From an uncultured Spirochaetaceae bacterium (GTDB lineage: Bacteria > Spirochaetota > Spirochaetia > Sphaerochaetales > Sphaerochaetaceae), in contig CALXKU010000002.1 in NCBI GenBank assembly GCA_944389025.1, positions 1 to 64,000 on the forward strand: a DNA stretch of 64,000 nt, given 5' to 3'. The position numbers and the translations under genes are program-made. The notes below the pieces were generated by a model. That model did not search any database and was not told the DNA's origin. It saw only the letters and a list, made by a program, of their open reading frames with translations. Each line of letters opens with the position of its first letter. Position 1 is the stretch's first letter. Below, one piece after another: positions 41,981 to 50,077 of the stretch.

Positions 41981-42685
41981 CTAAATCAAATTCATCGCAG
42001 AAAGCGTCATGGCGATCGTAGCCACGGCAGCTGTCTCCGTTCTTAATATCCTATTGCCAATTCTAGTCGGAGTAAAGCCGTTAGAGAGCATTAATTCCCG
42101 CTCCCTGTCACTCCAGCCTCTCTCCGGACCGACTGCGACCGTGACGCTTCCAGTAAGGTACATCTGAGAAAGCCTCTCCTTTCCGACAACATTATCAAGA
42201 AGTAGTGAGGAATCGCTGTCCACAGCCTTAACCGCCTCATCGACAGATGAGAAGAACTCAACGGGGGGAATTCCCGTAAAGCCCGACTGCATCGCACCAT
42301 CAAGGAGTATCTTCCTGTACTCCCCCTTGGTATAGAGGCCCGCATCCGAATAGCTCTTCTCCCCCAGATCGCTTATAAGAAGCATTATCCTCCCTACCCC
42401 AAGACTTACCGCTTCCCTCAGTATCCTCCTCATGGATATCGGGCGTACCTCGGCAAGCATCAGTGTAAGCGGAAAGAGGGGCACAGCATCACGAGTCTTC
42501 CTGCTTTCAATGGCTATGCCATCATCGGTTATGGAGACTATCGTACTCTCAAACTCCTCACCATTGATGATTCCTGAGCGGAAAGAGTCCCCTTTTTTAA
42601 GACGGAGGATGTGCGTAATATGCTTCGCCCTCTCATCCGAGAGTGGCAGGAGAGTGGGCATCGCATCGAAAAGTATGATGTTCAA
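41981..42685 (-). CDS. rsmE: 16S rRNA (uracil1498-N3)-methyltransferase
   Basis: A SPOUT-fold methyltransferase of 234 residues that modifies U1498 in the small ribosomal subunit. Key segments: RAKHITHILRLKKGD at the N-terminal PUA-like domain, AVSLGVGRIMLLISD, VAVGPERGWSDRE (the SAM-binding knot region) and RILRTETAAVATIAM at the C-terminus. Its TTG start immediately follows the malQ stop, with GGAAGG six bases upstream inside malQ, so the two are coupled. Confidence 0.93.
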   Translation of the reverse strand: MNIILFDAMPTLLPLSDERAKHITHILRLKKGDSFRSGIINGEEFESTIVSITDDGIAIESRKTRDAVPLFPLTLMLAEVRPISMRRILREAVSLGVGRIMLLISDLGEKSYSDAGLYTKGEYRKILLDGAMQSGFTGIPPVEFFSSVDEAVKAVDSDSSLLLDNVVGKERLSQMYLTGSVTVAVGPERGWSDRERELMLSNGFTPTRIGNRILRTETAAVATIAMTLSAMNLI

Positions 42686-44200
42686 TCAGCACCTTCCATA
42701 GAGCTTTGTCAGGTAGTGAATCCTCGACCAGTTTGGACTTGAGATCTCACCTTTCCTCATCTTCCAAGACCAGTTTGAAGAACCGCAGGTGCTCGGAGTG
42801 TTCATTCTGGCCTCTTCGCCCAGCATTAAAAGATCCTGCATCGGGATTATGGCATATTTCGCATTGCTCATCATCGCATGTCTTATCATCTGCCATACCG
42901 CCTGATCGTCCGGACATTCGAAATACCTTCTCACGAGATCCTTATCCCCATCGCTTAAGCTCTGATACCAGCCAACGGAGGTGTTATTATCGTGAGTTCC
43001 CGTATAGACGACCGAATTGCGTCCGATGTTATGAGGAAGATACGCGTTATCGGCATCGAACTCGCCATCCTCATTCCTTGAGAAGGCGAACTGGAGAATC
43101 TTCATTCCAGGAAGGGAGAAACTGTCGCGAAGTTCCACCACATCCTCTGTTATTACCCCGAGGTCCTCAGCTATTATCGGGAGCTTGCTTCCAAGGGCTT
43201 CTCTTACTGCACTAAGCAGCTCCTTTCCCGGGCTCTTCACCCATTTGCCGTTTATGGCAGTCTCCTCTCCGCTAGGAACCTCCCAGCATGCGGATAGACC
43301 TCTGAAATGGTCGATTCTTATGATATCGCAAAGTCTGAGGGTCTCCCTGATCCTGGAAATCCACCAGGCAAAACCGGTCTTCTCATGCTCACTCCAGCGA
43401 TAAAGCGGATTGCCCCAGAGCTGCCCGGTTGAGCTGAAAGCATCTGGTGGAACTCCACTTGACACCTCCTGATTCCCGTCCTCATCTATCTTTAAAAGAT
43501 TGCGGTTCGTCCATGCATCGACACTGTCAGGAGCAACAAAGATGGGGATATCCCCTATTATCCTGATATCCCGCTCATTAGCATACTCCTTGAGCGAGAG
43601 CCACTGTTTGCGGAAGAAATACTGCAGAGCCTTCCAGATCTCGATCTCCGCAGCATTCTCCAATCTCTCCCTCTCAAGTGCGGAGGGCACCCTGTTCTTA
43701 AGGTCCAGCGGCCATGAGGAGAACCACCTTGAATCGTTGAACTTATCGCAAAGCACCTGATAGAGAGCATAATCGGAAAGCCACCACTTCTCACTTTCCA
43801 GAAACTTCTGATAGCCTTCATCCTTAGCCGCCCCTTTCAGAAACGCTTTGGCCGCCTTCCTCAGAAGTGGAAACTTGAGCTTACGGACCGCACCGTAATC
43901 GACCCTGTCCGAATCGATATCAGAATCGGAAATCATGATATCCTCAAGCTCCAGATACCCTTCAAGATAAAGTGCCTTGAGATCTATCAGAAGCTCATTG
44001 CCCGCAAAAGTGCTGCGGGAGGCGTAAGGGCTGTCCCCATAACCCGTAGGACCGAGTGGAAGAACCTGCCATAACCTGATCTTATTCTCATAAGCGATAT
44101 CGATGAAAGCATGCGCCTCATCACCTAAGTCTCCAACCCCGTATGGGGAGTAAAAGCTCGTCGGGTGGATAAGTATACCCATGTATCTGTCTTTGCTCAT
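42686..44200 (-). CDS. malQ: 4-alpha-glucanotransferase (amylomaltase)
   Basis: GH77 enzyme that disproportionates maltodextrins in glycogen/maltose metabolism. 504 residues, typical. The start MGILIHPTSFYSPYGVGDLG, WQVLPLGPTGYGDSPY, IRIDHFRGL (catalytic Asp nucleophile), PIIAEDLG (acid/base Glu) and GTHDNNTSVGW are canonical. The ATG at 44200 has no ribosome binding site. TTCCAT, 17 nt and TATACT end six bases upstream, so the mRNA is probably leaderless. First gene of malQ-rsmE-thyX. Confidence 0.95.
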   Translation of the reverse strand: MSKDRYMGILIHPTSFYSPYGVGDLGDEAHAFIDIAYENKIRLWQVLPLGPTGYGDSPYASRSTFAGNELLIDLKALYLEGYLELEDIMISDSDIDSDRVDYGAVRKLKFPLLRKAAKAFLKGAAKDEGYQKFLESEKWWLSDYALYQVLCDKFNDSRWFSSWPLDLKNRVPSALERERLENAAEIEIWKALQYFFRKQWLSLKEYANERDIRIIGDIPIFVAPDSVDAWTNRNLLKIDEDGNQEVSSGVPPDAFSSTGQLWGNPLYRWSEHEKTGFAWWISRIRETLRLCDIIRIDHFRGLSACWEVPSGEETAINGKWVKSPGKELLSAVREALGSKLPIIAEDLGVITEDVVELRDSFSLPGMKILQFAFSRNEDGEFDADNAYLPHNIGRNSVVYTGTHDNNTSVGWYQSLSDGDKDLVRRYFECPDDQAVWQMIRHAMMSNAKYAIIPMQDLLMLGEEARMNTPSTCGSSNWSWKMRKGEISSPNWSRIHYLTKLYGRC

Positions 44201-44206
44201 ATGCTA

Positions 44207-44235
44207 AGTATAAAATCTCAAAAGGAAAAATGGAA
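44207..44235 (-). promoter_or_regulatory. malQ promoter adjoining the start codon
   Basis: Minus-strand TTCCAT (44235-44230), 17-nt spacer, TATACT (44212-44207), six bases before the ATG. Confidence 0.5.
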
Positions 44236-44281
44236 GAATCACGGACCGTTAAAAAAGTGTTATCCAAAAAGGGGTAAGTTA

Positions 44282-44300
44282 TGGTACAATTAATTCACAA
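44282..44300 (+). promoter_or_regulatory. extended -10 promoter at the carD start
   Basis: TGG then TACAAT (44285-44290), nine bases before the ATG at 44300, with no Shine-Dalgarno sequence. Confidence 0.45.
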
Positions 44301-44815
44301 TGGGAGATGTGAAAAAAGGTTTTTCCATAGGCGAGAAGGTCGTCTATCCTACTCATGGAGTGGGTATCATAAGTGACATAACGGAAAAAGTCCTCAATGG
44401 GGAGAGCGTGGAATATTATGTAATCAGCGTCCCCTCTCTCGATATGAACATACTCCTGCCAACTGCTAACGCTGAGCAGCTGGGACTGAGAAGACTTTCT
44501 GGGAAGGAAGATACAAAAAAAGCAATCCGGAGCCTCTCTGAGCGAAAAGAGCTTCATGGTTCTGACTGGAAGCAGCGGCAGCAGGCCCAGATGAACATGC
44601 TCAAAACTGGAACGATAGGTAACGTGGCTGCTGTCGTCAACATTCTATATAACAGGCAGAAGGTAAGGGATCTTCCAATCCAGGAAAGGAGACTTTTCGA
44701 AACCGCGCTCACCCATCTTGTCGATGAGTGCTCTTATGTGCTAGGAATCGATTCAGAGAGTGCTAAGAGAACCATCTTCAGCCATCTTGAGAGGCTTAAA
44801 AGCTCCATAGTCTGA
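44300..44815 (+). CDS. carD: CarD-family transcription regulator
   Basis: 171 residues. Binds the RNA polymerase beta subunit and stabilises open promoter complexes. The N-terminal Tudor-like RNAP-interaction domain (FSIGEKVVYPTHGVGIISDI, YYVISVPSLDMNILLP) is followed by a helical DNA-binding domain (VVNILYNRQKVRDLPIQERRLFETALTHLVDE). It is first in a carD-ispD-ispF operon, an order widely conserved. It has no ribosome binding site and likely a leaderless mRNA. Confidence 0.95.
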   Translation: MGDVKKGFSIGEKVVYPTHGVGIISDITEKVLNGESVEYYVISVPSLDMNILLPTANAEQLGLRRLSGKEDTKKAIRSLSERKELHGSDWKQRQQAQMNMLKTGTIGNVAAVVNILYNRQKVRDLPIQERRLFETALTHLVDECSYVLGIDSESAKRTIFSHLERLKSSIV

Positions 44816-44831
44816 AATTCAGGAGAAATAC

Positions 44832-45632
44832 ATGAACAACTTCCCCTCTTTCGCGGCAATCATAACAGCCGCAGGGAAATCAGAACGTTTCAATAAGAAT
44901 CACGAACTAAACGTAAAGAAGGAATACCTTAAAATAGATGGACATACCGTCCTGTACAGGGCTTCAGAGCCGTTTTTCGAAATCCCGGGACTCAGCGCAG
45001 TATGCGTGACATGTCCTGAAGGCTCGGAGGATGAGACCATAATCGCCCTTGAAGATCTCGTGAACATAAACACGATTCCCTTCCTCATAATAGAGGGAGG
45101 AAGCACGAGAAAGGAAAGCGTTAATAAGGCCCTTAACGCCCTTAAAAATTTTGAAAACTCAATCGAATACGTCGCAATACACGACGGAGCACGCCCGTTC
45201 ATCACCCCGGATCTGATAATAAGCACCCTTGCCGCAGCAACGGTTGCAGGAGCGGCCGTCCCCGCAATAAGGATAAACGACAGCGTAAAGAGACTCGGAA
45301 GCGATGGATTCATCAGCGAGAGCGTGGACCGCTCGGGGCTCGTAAGGGTGCAGACTCCGCAGATTTTCCGTTACCGCGATATTCTTGAAGCACATAACTC
45401 ATCTTTAAATAATGATGCGACCGATGATATAGAAATCTATCTTGAGAAAGGCTTTAAATGCATGCCCGTGCAAGGAAGTGAGAAGAACAGGAAAATCACA
45501 TATTTCAGCGATATCGAGGATGCTGAAAAGCAGGCTGAGGAATATGTCAGAGAAAGGGAGGAAGGCAGGAAGAGTGCAAAGGCCTCAAGAAGGATGAGAG
45601 AGCTCCTTTACAAGGCGGGAGATGAGCAATGA
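44832..45632 (+). CDS. ispD: 2-C-methyl-D-erythritol 4-phosphate cytidylyltransferase
   Basis: Third step of the MEP isoprenoid pathway (CTP plus MEP to CDP-ME). 266 residues. N-terminal nucleotide-binding AAIITAAGKSERF, the NVKKEYLKIDG substrate loop, EGGSTRKESVNKAL, VAIHDGARPF and VQTPQIFRY are all characteristic. A charged C-terminal tail of about 30 residues exceeds the family minimum. AGGAGA precedes the ATG; the stop overlaps ispF by four bases. Confidence 0.95.
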   Translation: MNNFPSFAAIITAAGKSERFNKNHELNVKKEYLKIDGHTVLYRASEPFFEIPGLSAVCVTCPEGSEDETIIALEDLVNINTIPFLIIEGGSTRKESVNKALNALKNFENSIEYVAIHDGARPFITPDLIISTLAAATVAGAAVPAIRINDSVKRLGSDGFISESVDRSGLVRVQTPQIFRYRDILEAHNSSLNNDATDDIEIYLEKGFKCMPVQGSEKNRKITYFSDIEDAEKQAEEYVREREEGRKSAKASRRMRELLYKAGDEQ

Positions 45633-46093
45633 GAATCGGATTCGGCTACGACAATCACAGACTCAAAGAAGGACGGAAGCTCATGCTCGGTGGCATTGAG
45701 ATCCCATCTCCTGCAGGAGAAGATGCGCATAGCGATGGTGATGTACTGATCCATGCGATAATAGACGCACTTCTCGGTGCCACCGCCAATGGGGACATAG
45801 GAAGGCATTTCCCACCAAGCGATGATAAGTACAAGGACATCTCCTCCACCCTCCTTCTAAAGGAGACAATGAAGATCACAAAAGCGGAAATAATCAATCT
45901 TGATACTACTATAATCCTTGAGAAAGTGAGACTGAAAGATCATATAGAGGCAATAAGAGAGAGCCTCTCCCTCTTACTCAATGTGGAGCTTTCGAGAATA
46001 TCGGTAAAAGCGAAGAGCCATGAGAAGATGGATGCCACAGGCCGGGGAGAGGCAATCGAGGCTTATGCCGTCGCTCTGCTTGCAAACGATTAA
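45629..46093 (+). CDS. ispF: 2-C-methyl-D-erythritol 2,4-cyclodiphosphate synthase
   Basis: Fifth step of the MEP pathway, forming the cyclodiphosphate with release of CMP. 154 residues, standard. Metal-binding Asp8 and His10 in GFGYDNHRL, and the HSDGDVLIHAIIDALLGA segment with His of the third ligand; DIGRHFPPSD and KAKSHEKMDATGRGEAIEAYAVALL complete the family. ATGA-type overlap with ispD. Confidence 0.96.
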   Translation: MRIGFGYDNHRLKEGRKLMLGGIEIPSPAGEDAHSDGDVLIHAIIDALLGATANGDIGRHFPPSDDKYKDISSTLLLKETMKITKAEIINLDTTIILEKVRLKDHIEAIRESLSLLLNVELSRISVKAKSHEKMDATGRGEAIEAYAVALLAND

Positions 46094-46099
46094 TCACAC

Positions 46100-46128
46100 T
46101 TTACAAAAGCTCACATTTTCTCTATAAA
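46100..46128 (+). promoter_or_regulatory. tRNA-Val promoter
   Basis: TTTACA (46100-46105), 17-nt spacer, TATAAA (46123-46128), ten bases before the mature tRNA. Confidence 0.6.
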
Positions 46129-46138
46129 GTAAAGAAGC

Positions 46139-46210
46139 GGACATGTAGCTCAGCGGGAGAGCACTTCCTTCACACGGAAGGGGCGGTGGGTCCGACCCCC
46201 ACCATGTCCA
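46139..46210 (+). tRNA. tRNA-Val (anticodon CAC) with C55
   Basis: Cloverleaf: acceptor GGACATG/CATGTCC, discriminator A, D-arm GCTC/GAGC, anticodon loop TTCACAC (CAC), T-stem GTGGG/CCCAC. The T-loop reads TCCGACC, so position 55 is C, where nearly all elongator tRNAs have U (pseudouridine). CCA is not encoded. Confidence 0.92.
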
Positions 46211-46282
46211 TATCATCTTTTTTTTCCAAAGCAATACTGATTAATCTTACAGCCTCATCCGATATCTGATAGTAGAAATTCT

Positions 46283-46313
46283 TTGACTTACCCCCCCCCC
46301 AATAATCTATTAT
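46283..46313 (+). promoter_or_regulatory. lipoprotein promoter with poly-C tract in the spacer
   Basis: TTGACT (46283-46288) and TATTAT (46308-46313) enclose a spacer that contains ten consecutive C residues (46291-46300). The current spacer is 19 nt, two more than the optimum, so strand slippage by one or two Cs would change promoter strength. Inferred phase-variable promoter. Confidence 0.6.
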
Positions 46314-46327
46314 TGAGCTAAAGGGAC

Positions 46328-47731
46328 ATGAAAACTATGAAAAAATTATCCACACTTCTAGCCGTATCTTTTCTTCTGATTGCCATATTCACATCCTGTG
46401 AATCAGGTATCCCAAAAGATTATGTCATGCCAGTATTCACGAAAGCCATGAGCTCGTCAAACTCAAGAGGGCTTATGGAGATGCCAACATGGGATGAAAA
46501 TGAATGGAGATCTACAGGAGTAATGCAATCTCTTCCCGTAATGATCGGACTTGAGGAAGTGAAGAAGAATAATTTCGGAGAGGTTATAGAGGATGCGGAA
46601 AGGCAAGGTGTATTTAAAGTCCTTGGATTCGACTTACTTGCAGATACAAAAGCATGGAGAGAGAATGATGATGGCTTTTATGTAAAATACGATATCCTTT
46701 ACGATGGCAACAGCATAGGTTTCGTCCAGTATTATTACAACTCTGCTGAGAAAACCTTTTCCTATAGACAAATGGTTCTATGCACATTACGATTCGGGCA
46801 GGAAGATATACAGGAACATACAGCGGATATACAGACATCACTGCTTTCCCTTGAATACATGGATATTCCGGTACGTAACCTCAATCAGCTAGGAAGATTC
46901 TCTTTCGGGCAACTCGATGAAGACGGTGCTCCGGAAAGAAATGCCTTCGCAGACAGAATCTCCTTTAATGATGACGGTACATTTAAATTCGTAAGGACTT
47001 ACATTTCAGGAACAAGCAACAAGAAGCTCTTTTCATCCATATTCCGCCCTGATATGACATATGGAACAGAAGATTTTAACAATGATGATATCACAAAGGC
47101 CATAAACGAACTCGGGAACAGCAACAACAATGGAATAATCGACAAAATAAGCGAGGCGGAAGATGCGACTTTGGGATTCATCTATAGCATAATTGGAGAG
47201 TTTTACGCAAATGCGAACGGTATAAAAAATGGCGACAGCGGAACTCTCGGTTTCTCTTCTTACGCCTCTTATAAAGATTTCAAAGCGGCCACACTGGATG
47301 ATGTTGACATACGGGGAGGCCATGAACCGATAAGGAAAAACAGCAACTCGTATGATGGTATGGCAATGAATCCGGTAGCATATAGCTGGAGCGATGGAAT
47401 TGCCGCATCTGCGACGATTTTAAACGAACTGTATGGTAGTGGCAGCACTCAGGGAGTTTTCCTTGATATCACATTAGAGAACTTCGAAAAGACAGGCTTT
47501 AATGATTTTTACAGAATCAATGCATCAACGGATGAAGAGCTTAGAAAGGAATTAATCAGAGAACATCTCACAGCCTGCGGTCTTGGCAATGAGAATTTCA
47601 TAGCTAACTTCACGTACGCCGCGCTGGACGAGGAATATGGAAGAGCAACATACTGGCCATATGGAATAACAACGGAGAATCCGGAATCTTTTAAAGAGCA
47701 TTTTGAAAATCCGCCAAAGCAAAACAACTAG
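46328..47731 (+). CDS. putative phase-variable lipoprotein of unknown function
   Basis: 467 residues. A signal peptide ends in a spirochaete-type lipobox (IFTSC, Cys24), so it should be lipid-anchored, plausibly on the cell surface. The body is acidic and rich in Asn, Asp, Tyr and Phe, with segments such as MPTWDENEWRSTG, FGFDLLADTKAW-like strands and many short hydrophilic loops. I recognise no family or enzymatic motif. Start: the ATG at 46328 has AAGGG only two bases upstream; the ATG at 46337 is an alternative. The gene is monocistronic between tRNA-Val and a bidirectional terminator. Confidence 0.75.
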   Translation: MKTMKKLSTLLAVSFLLIAIFTSCESGIPKDYVMPVFTKAMSSSNSRGLMEMPTWDENEWRSTGVMQSLPVMIGLEEVKKNNFGEVIEDAERQGVFKVLGFDLLADTKAWRENDDGFYVKYDILYDGNSIGFVQYYYNSAEKTFSYRQMVLCTLRFGQEDIQEHTADIQTSLLSLEYMDIPVRNLNQLGRFSFGQLDEDGAPERNAFADRISFNDDGTFKFVRTYISGTSNKKLFSSIFRPDMTYGTEDFNNDDITKAINELGNSNNNGIIDKISEAEDATLGFIYSIIGEFYANANGIKNGDSGTLGFSSYASYKDFKAATLDDVDIRGGHEPIRKNSNSYDGMAMNPVAYSWSDGIAASATILNELYGSGSTQGVFLDITLENFEKTGFNDFYRINASTDEELRKELIREHLTACGLGNENFIANFTYAALDEEYGRATYWPYGITTENPESFKEHFENPPKQNN

Positions 47732-47737
47732 ACGGGA

Positions 47738-47766
47738 AAAAGCGGTGAGCATCTCCTCGCCGCTTT
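47738..47766. terminator. bidirectional terminator between lipoprotein and ABC operon
   Basis: Stem AAGCGGTGAG/CTCGCCGCTT (one G-T pair) with T-rich sequence on both sides, between two convergent genes. Confidence 0.75.
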
Positions 47767-47772
47767 CCATTT

Positions 47773-48522
47773 TCACTCGAAACTCTTAACAAATTCCTGT
47801 GTTCTCCTGTTCTGTGGATGCTCAAACAGAGATATCGGATCACCCTCTTCGACTATGTATCCACCTTCCATGAAGATCGCATGGTCCGATATTCCTTTTG
47901 CGAAGTTCATCTCGTGAGTTACGACAACCATCGTCATCTTCTCCTCTGCAAGAGAGCGGATTACATTTAAAATCTCTCTTGTAAGCTCAGGATCCAGTGC
48001 GCTTGTAGGCTCATCAAAGAAGAGAATCTCGGGATCCAGTGCAAGGGCTCGTGCAATCGACACCCTCTGCATCTGACCTCCAGAGAGCTCACACGGATAG
48101 CTCTTCGCCTTATCTGCAAGGCTCATCCTCTTCAGCAGGGCATAAGCCTTCTCCTCAGCCTCTTCCTTGCTCCTTTTTAAAACCGCACGCTGAGCCTCCG
48201 TTATGTTTCTCAGGACCGAAAAATGCGGGAAAAGATTGAATGACTGAAAGACAAGGCCAGTGAATAATCCAATCCTTTTCTGAACCTCGGTCTTTGAATA
48301 CACCCCGTCTTTAAAGAGGTATTCCCCTTTTATCTCAAGGCTTCCCCCATCGGCCTTCTCAAGCTGTGTTATGATTCTCAAGAGCGTGCTCTTACCACTT
48401 CCCGAAGGACCTATTATAGAGAGTACGTTCCCTCGCTCAAGAGAGAATGAGATATCGTGAAGCACCTCCAGAGTCCCGAAGGATTTGCTTATGTTTTCCG
48501 CTTTTATCATAAGGTTTCCCAT
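47773..48522 (-). CDS. polar amino acid ABC transporter ATPase (GlnQ-like)
   Basis: 249 residues. ATPase of the adjacent importer. Walker [63 protein letters not shown] and VVTHEMNFAKG are the polar-amino-acid class motifs. The ATG at 48522 is chosen (AGGTG five bases upstream); an upstream in-frame reading to 48555 overlaps the permease. Last gene of the binding protein-permease-ATPase operon. Confidence 0.93.
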   Translation of the reverse strand: MGNLMIKAENISKSFGTLEVLHDISFSLERGNVLSIIGPSGSGKSTLLRIITQLEKADGGSLEIKGEYLFKDGVYSKTEVQKRIGLFTGLVFQSFNLFPHFSVLRNITEAQRAVLKRSKEEAEEKAYALLKRMSLADKAKSYPCELSGGQMQRVSIARALALDPEILFFDEPTSALDPELTREILNVIRSLAEEKMTMVVVTHEMNFAKGISDHAIFMEGGYIVEEGDPISLFEHPQNRRTQEFVKSFE

Positions 48523-48526
48523 GCTA

Positions 48527-49162
48527 TCACCTGTAGTAACTGAGTTTTTTCTCAAAGAAGTCGAAAAGCTTGGACACGATATAGTTCATGACGAAATAGA
48601 ACACTCCCGCAACGAAGATCGGCATCGTTGAGAACATCCTGCTTGCGGCATTCTGCGCGACCCTAAAGAGTTCGGACACGCCGATTGTCTGAGCAAGCGC
48701 CGTATCCTTGACAAGTGTCACCACCTCGTTACCTAATGATGGGAGTATTCTCTTTATGACCTGTGGGAGAACTATATAGAAGAACGTATGCGTCTTTGAA
48801 AAGCCCAGCACCTTACTCGCTTCATACTGCCCCTTCTCTATGGACTGGAGGCCGGAACGGTATATCTCCGCAAAATATGCGCTGTAGTTCAGAACGAACG
48901 CCACGATAACAGCTGTGAACCTGTCATAGGATACCCCGACGACATAGTATGGGGCAAAGTATACGAATATGAGTTGCAGGATAAGAGGTGTCCCCCTCAT
49001 TATCTGGATGTAAAGATTCACAATTCCTCTGAGAAGGAAATTCCTGCTCATTCTACCTTTGGCTACGACAAAGCCCAAAGGAAGGGAAAATAACAAAGTA
49101 AGAAAAAATACTTGAAGGCTCGTAACCGTGCCTTCAAGCATCTGCATTATGAGATTCTGCAT
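48527..49162 (-). CDS. polar amino acid ABC transporter permease
   Basis: 211-residue inner-membrane protein with about five helices and the HisM/GlnP-type EAA loop (QYEASKVLGFSKTHTFFYIVLPQVIKRILPSLGNEVV). The MRGTPLILQLIFVYF segment is also typical. As only one permease is encoded, it likely works as a homodimer. Three bases separate it from the binding-protein stop. Confidence 0.93.
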   Translation of the reverse strand: MQNLIMQMLEGTVTSLQVFFLTLLFSLPLGFVVAKGRMSRNFLLRGIVNLYIQIMRGTPLILQLIFVYFAPYYVVGVSYDRFTAVIVAFVLNYSAYFAEIYRSGLQSIEKGQYEASKVLGFSKTHTFFYIVLPQVIKRILPSLGNEVVTLVKDTALAQTIGVSELFRVAQNAASRMFSTMPIFVAGVFYFVMNYIVSKLFDFFEKKLSYYR

Positions 49163-49165
49163 AAA

Positions 49166-49975
49166 TTATTTTCCAACTACTGTGATATCAGCACCGAACC
49201 ACTTTGTTGCAATCTCGGCAAGAGTTCCATCCGCAGCCATCGCGTTGAGCTCATTCTGAACCGCATCTCGCAGAGCCACATCGCCCTTTCTGAAACCGAT
49301 GGCATACTCCTCTTTGACAAGGGTTTCATCGAGAATTCTGAAATCGCTTCCACTCCTCTTGATATTATCATTAGCAACAAGAAGATCCATTACTACGGCA
49401 TCGCAGCCTCCGATCTCAAGATCCATGAGCGCTGTGAGATTCTCTTTGAATTCAATTACCTCCCCTATCGTGTCCACGAATCCCGGAGTATCGTTTATAG
49501 CATCCTGAGCACTGCTTCCAGCCTGAACACCGATTGTAGCCCCCTCAAGATCCGAAATACCCTCGGCTGGGGAATCACCTCTTACCACGATAACCTGAGC
49601 GTTATCGACATATGGATCGGAGAACAGCATCTGCTCCTTTCTCTCGTCCGTCACGGTAAAACCGTTCCAGATGCAGTCGATATTACCTGTTGCGAGCTCC
49701 TGCTCTTTTGCATTCCAGTCAATCGGTTGAGCGACAAGCTCAACACCGAGACGGGCACAGACCTCCCTGGCAGTATCGATATCAAAACCTACGATCTCCC
49801 CATTATCATCCCTGTATCCCATCGGCGGGAAGGAATCATCCAGACCAAGAATGAAAGTTCCCCTTTCAAGAACATCATTAAGTGAGTTGTCAACACCGTC
49901 ATCCTTCGCCCCCTGTGCAGAGAGAGCTGTAATGGCGAGAATGGCTATTACTAACAGAGATAATACTTTCCTCAT
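49166..49975 (-). CDS. polar amino acid ABC transporter substrate-binding protein
   Basis: 269 residues, first gene of its operon. Signal peptide (MRKVLSLLVIAILAITALSA), then a family-3 solute-binding fold: LDDSFPPMGYRDDNGEIVGFDIDTAREV, IWNGFTVTDERKEQMLFSDPY, IGVQAGSSAQDAI. Substrate-contacting Arg in TDERK region and Asp near the C-terminal lobe suggest an amino acid ligand; which one is not clear. Start at 49975 has AGGAGG six bases upstream. Expected in the periplasm, possibly tethered, though no lipobox is visible. Confidence 0.92.
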   Translation of the reverse strand: MRKVLSLLVIAILAITALSAQGAKDDGVDNSLNDVLERGTFILGLDDSFPPMGYRDDNGEIVGFDIDTAREVCARLGVELVAQPIDWNAKEQELATGNIDCIWNGFTVTDERKEQMLFSDPYVDNAQVIVVRGDSPAEGISDLEGATIGVQAGSSAQDAINDTPGFVDTIGEVIEFKENLTALMDLEIGGCDAVVMDLLVANDNIKRSGSDFRILDETLVKEEYAIGFRKGDVALRDAVQNELNAMAADGTLAEIATKWFGADITVVGK

Positions 49976-50059
49976 GCCTTTCCTCCTAAGATAAAAAGAA
50001 GTATAGCCTAAAAGAGAATGCATATTAAAGTGTATCTTTATGCATTATGTGCATATTTT

Positions 50060-50077
50060 TGCTATAATTTTTGATTA
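50060..50077 (+). promoter_or_regulatory. extended -10 promoter at the AlkD-like start
   Basis: TGC then consensus TATAAT (50063-50068), eight bases before the ATG at 50077. Three TGCAT-type repeats (50019-50024, 50041-50046, 50050-50055) lie just upstream in the divergent gap. Confidence 0.55.

Noticed and set aside
49112-49885. Plus-strand open frame of 257 codons
   Set aside because: Antisense to the amino acid binding-protein gene, whose signal peptide and fold are clear.
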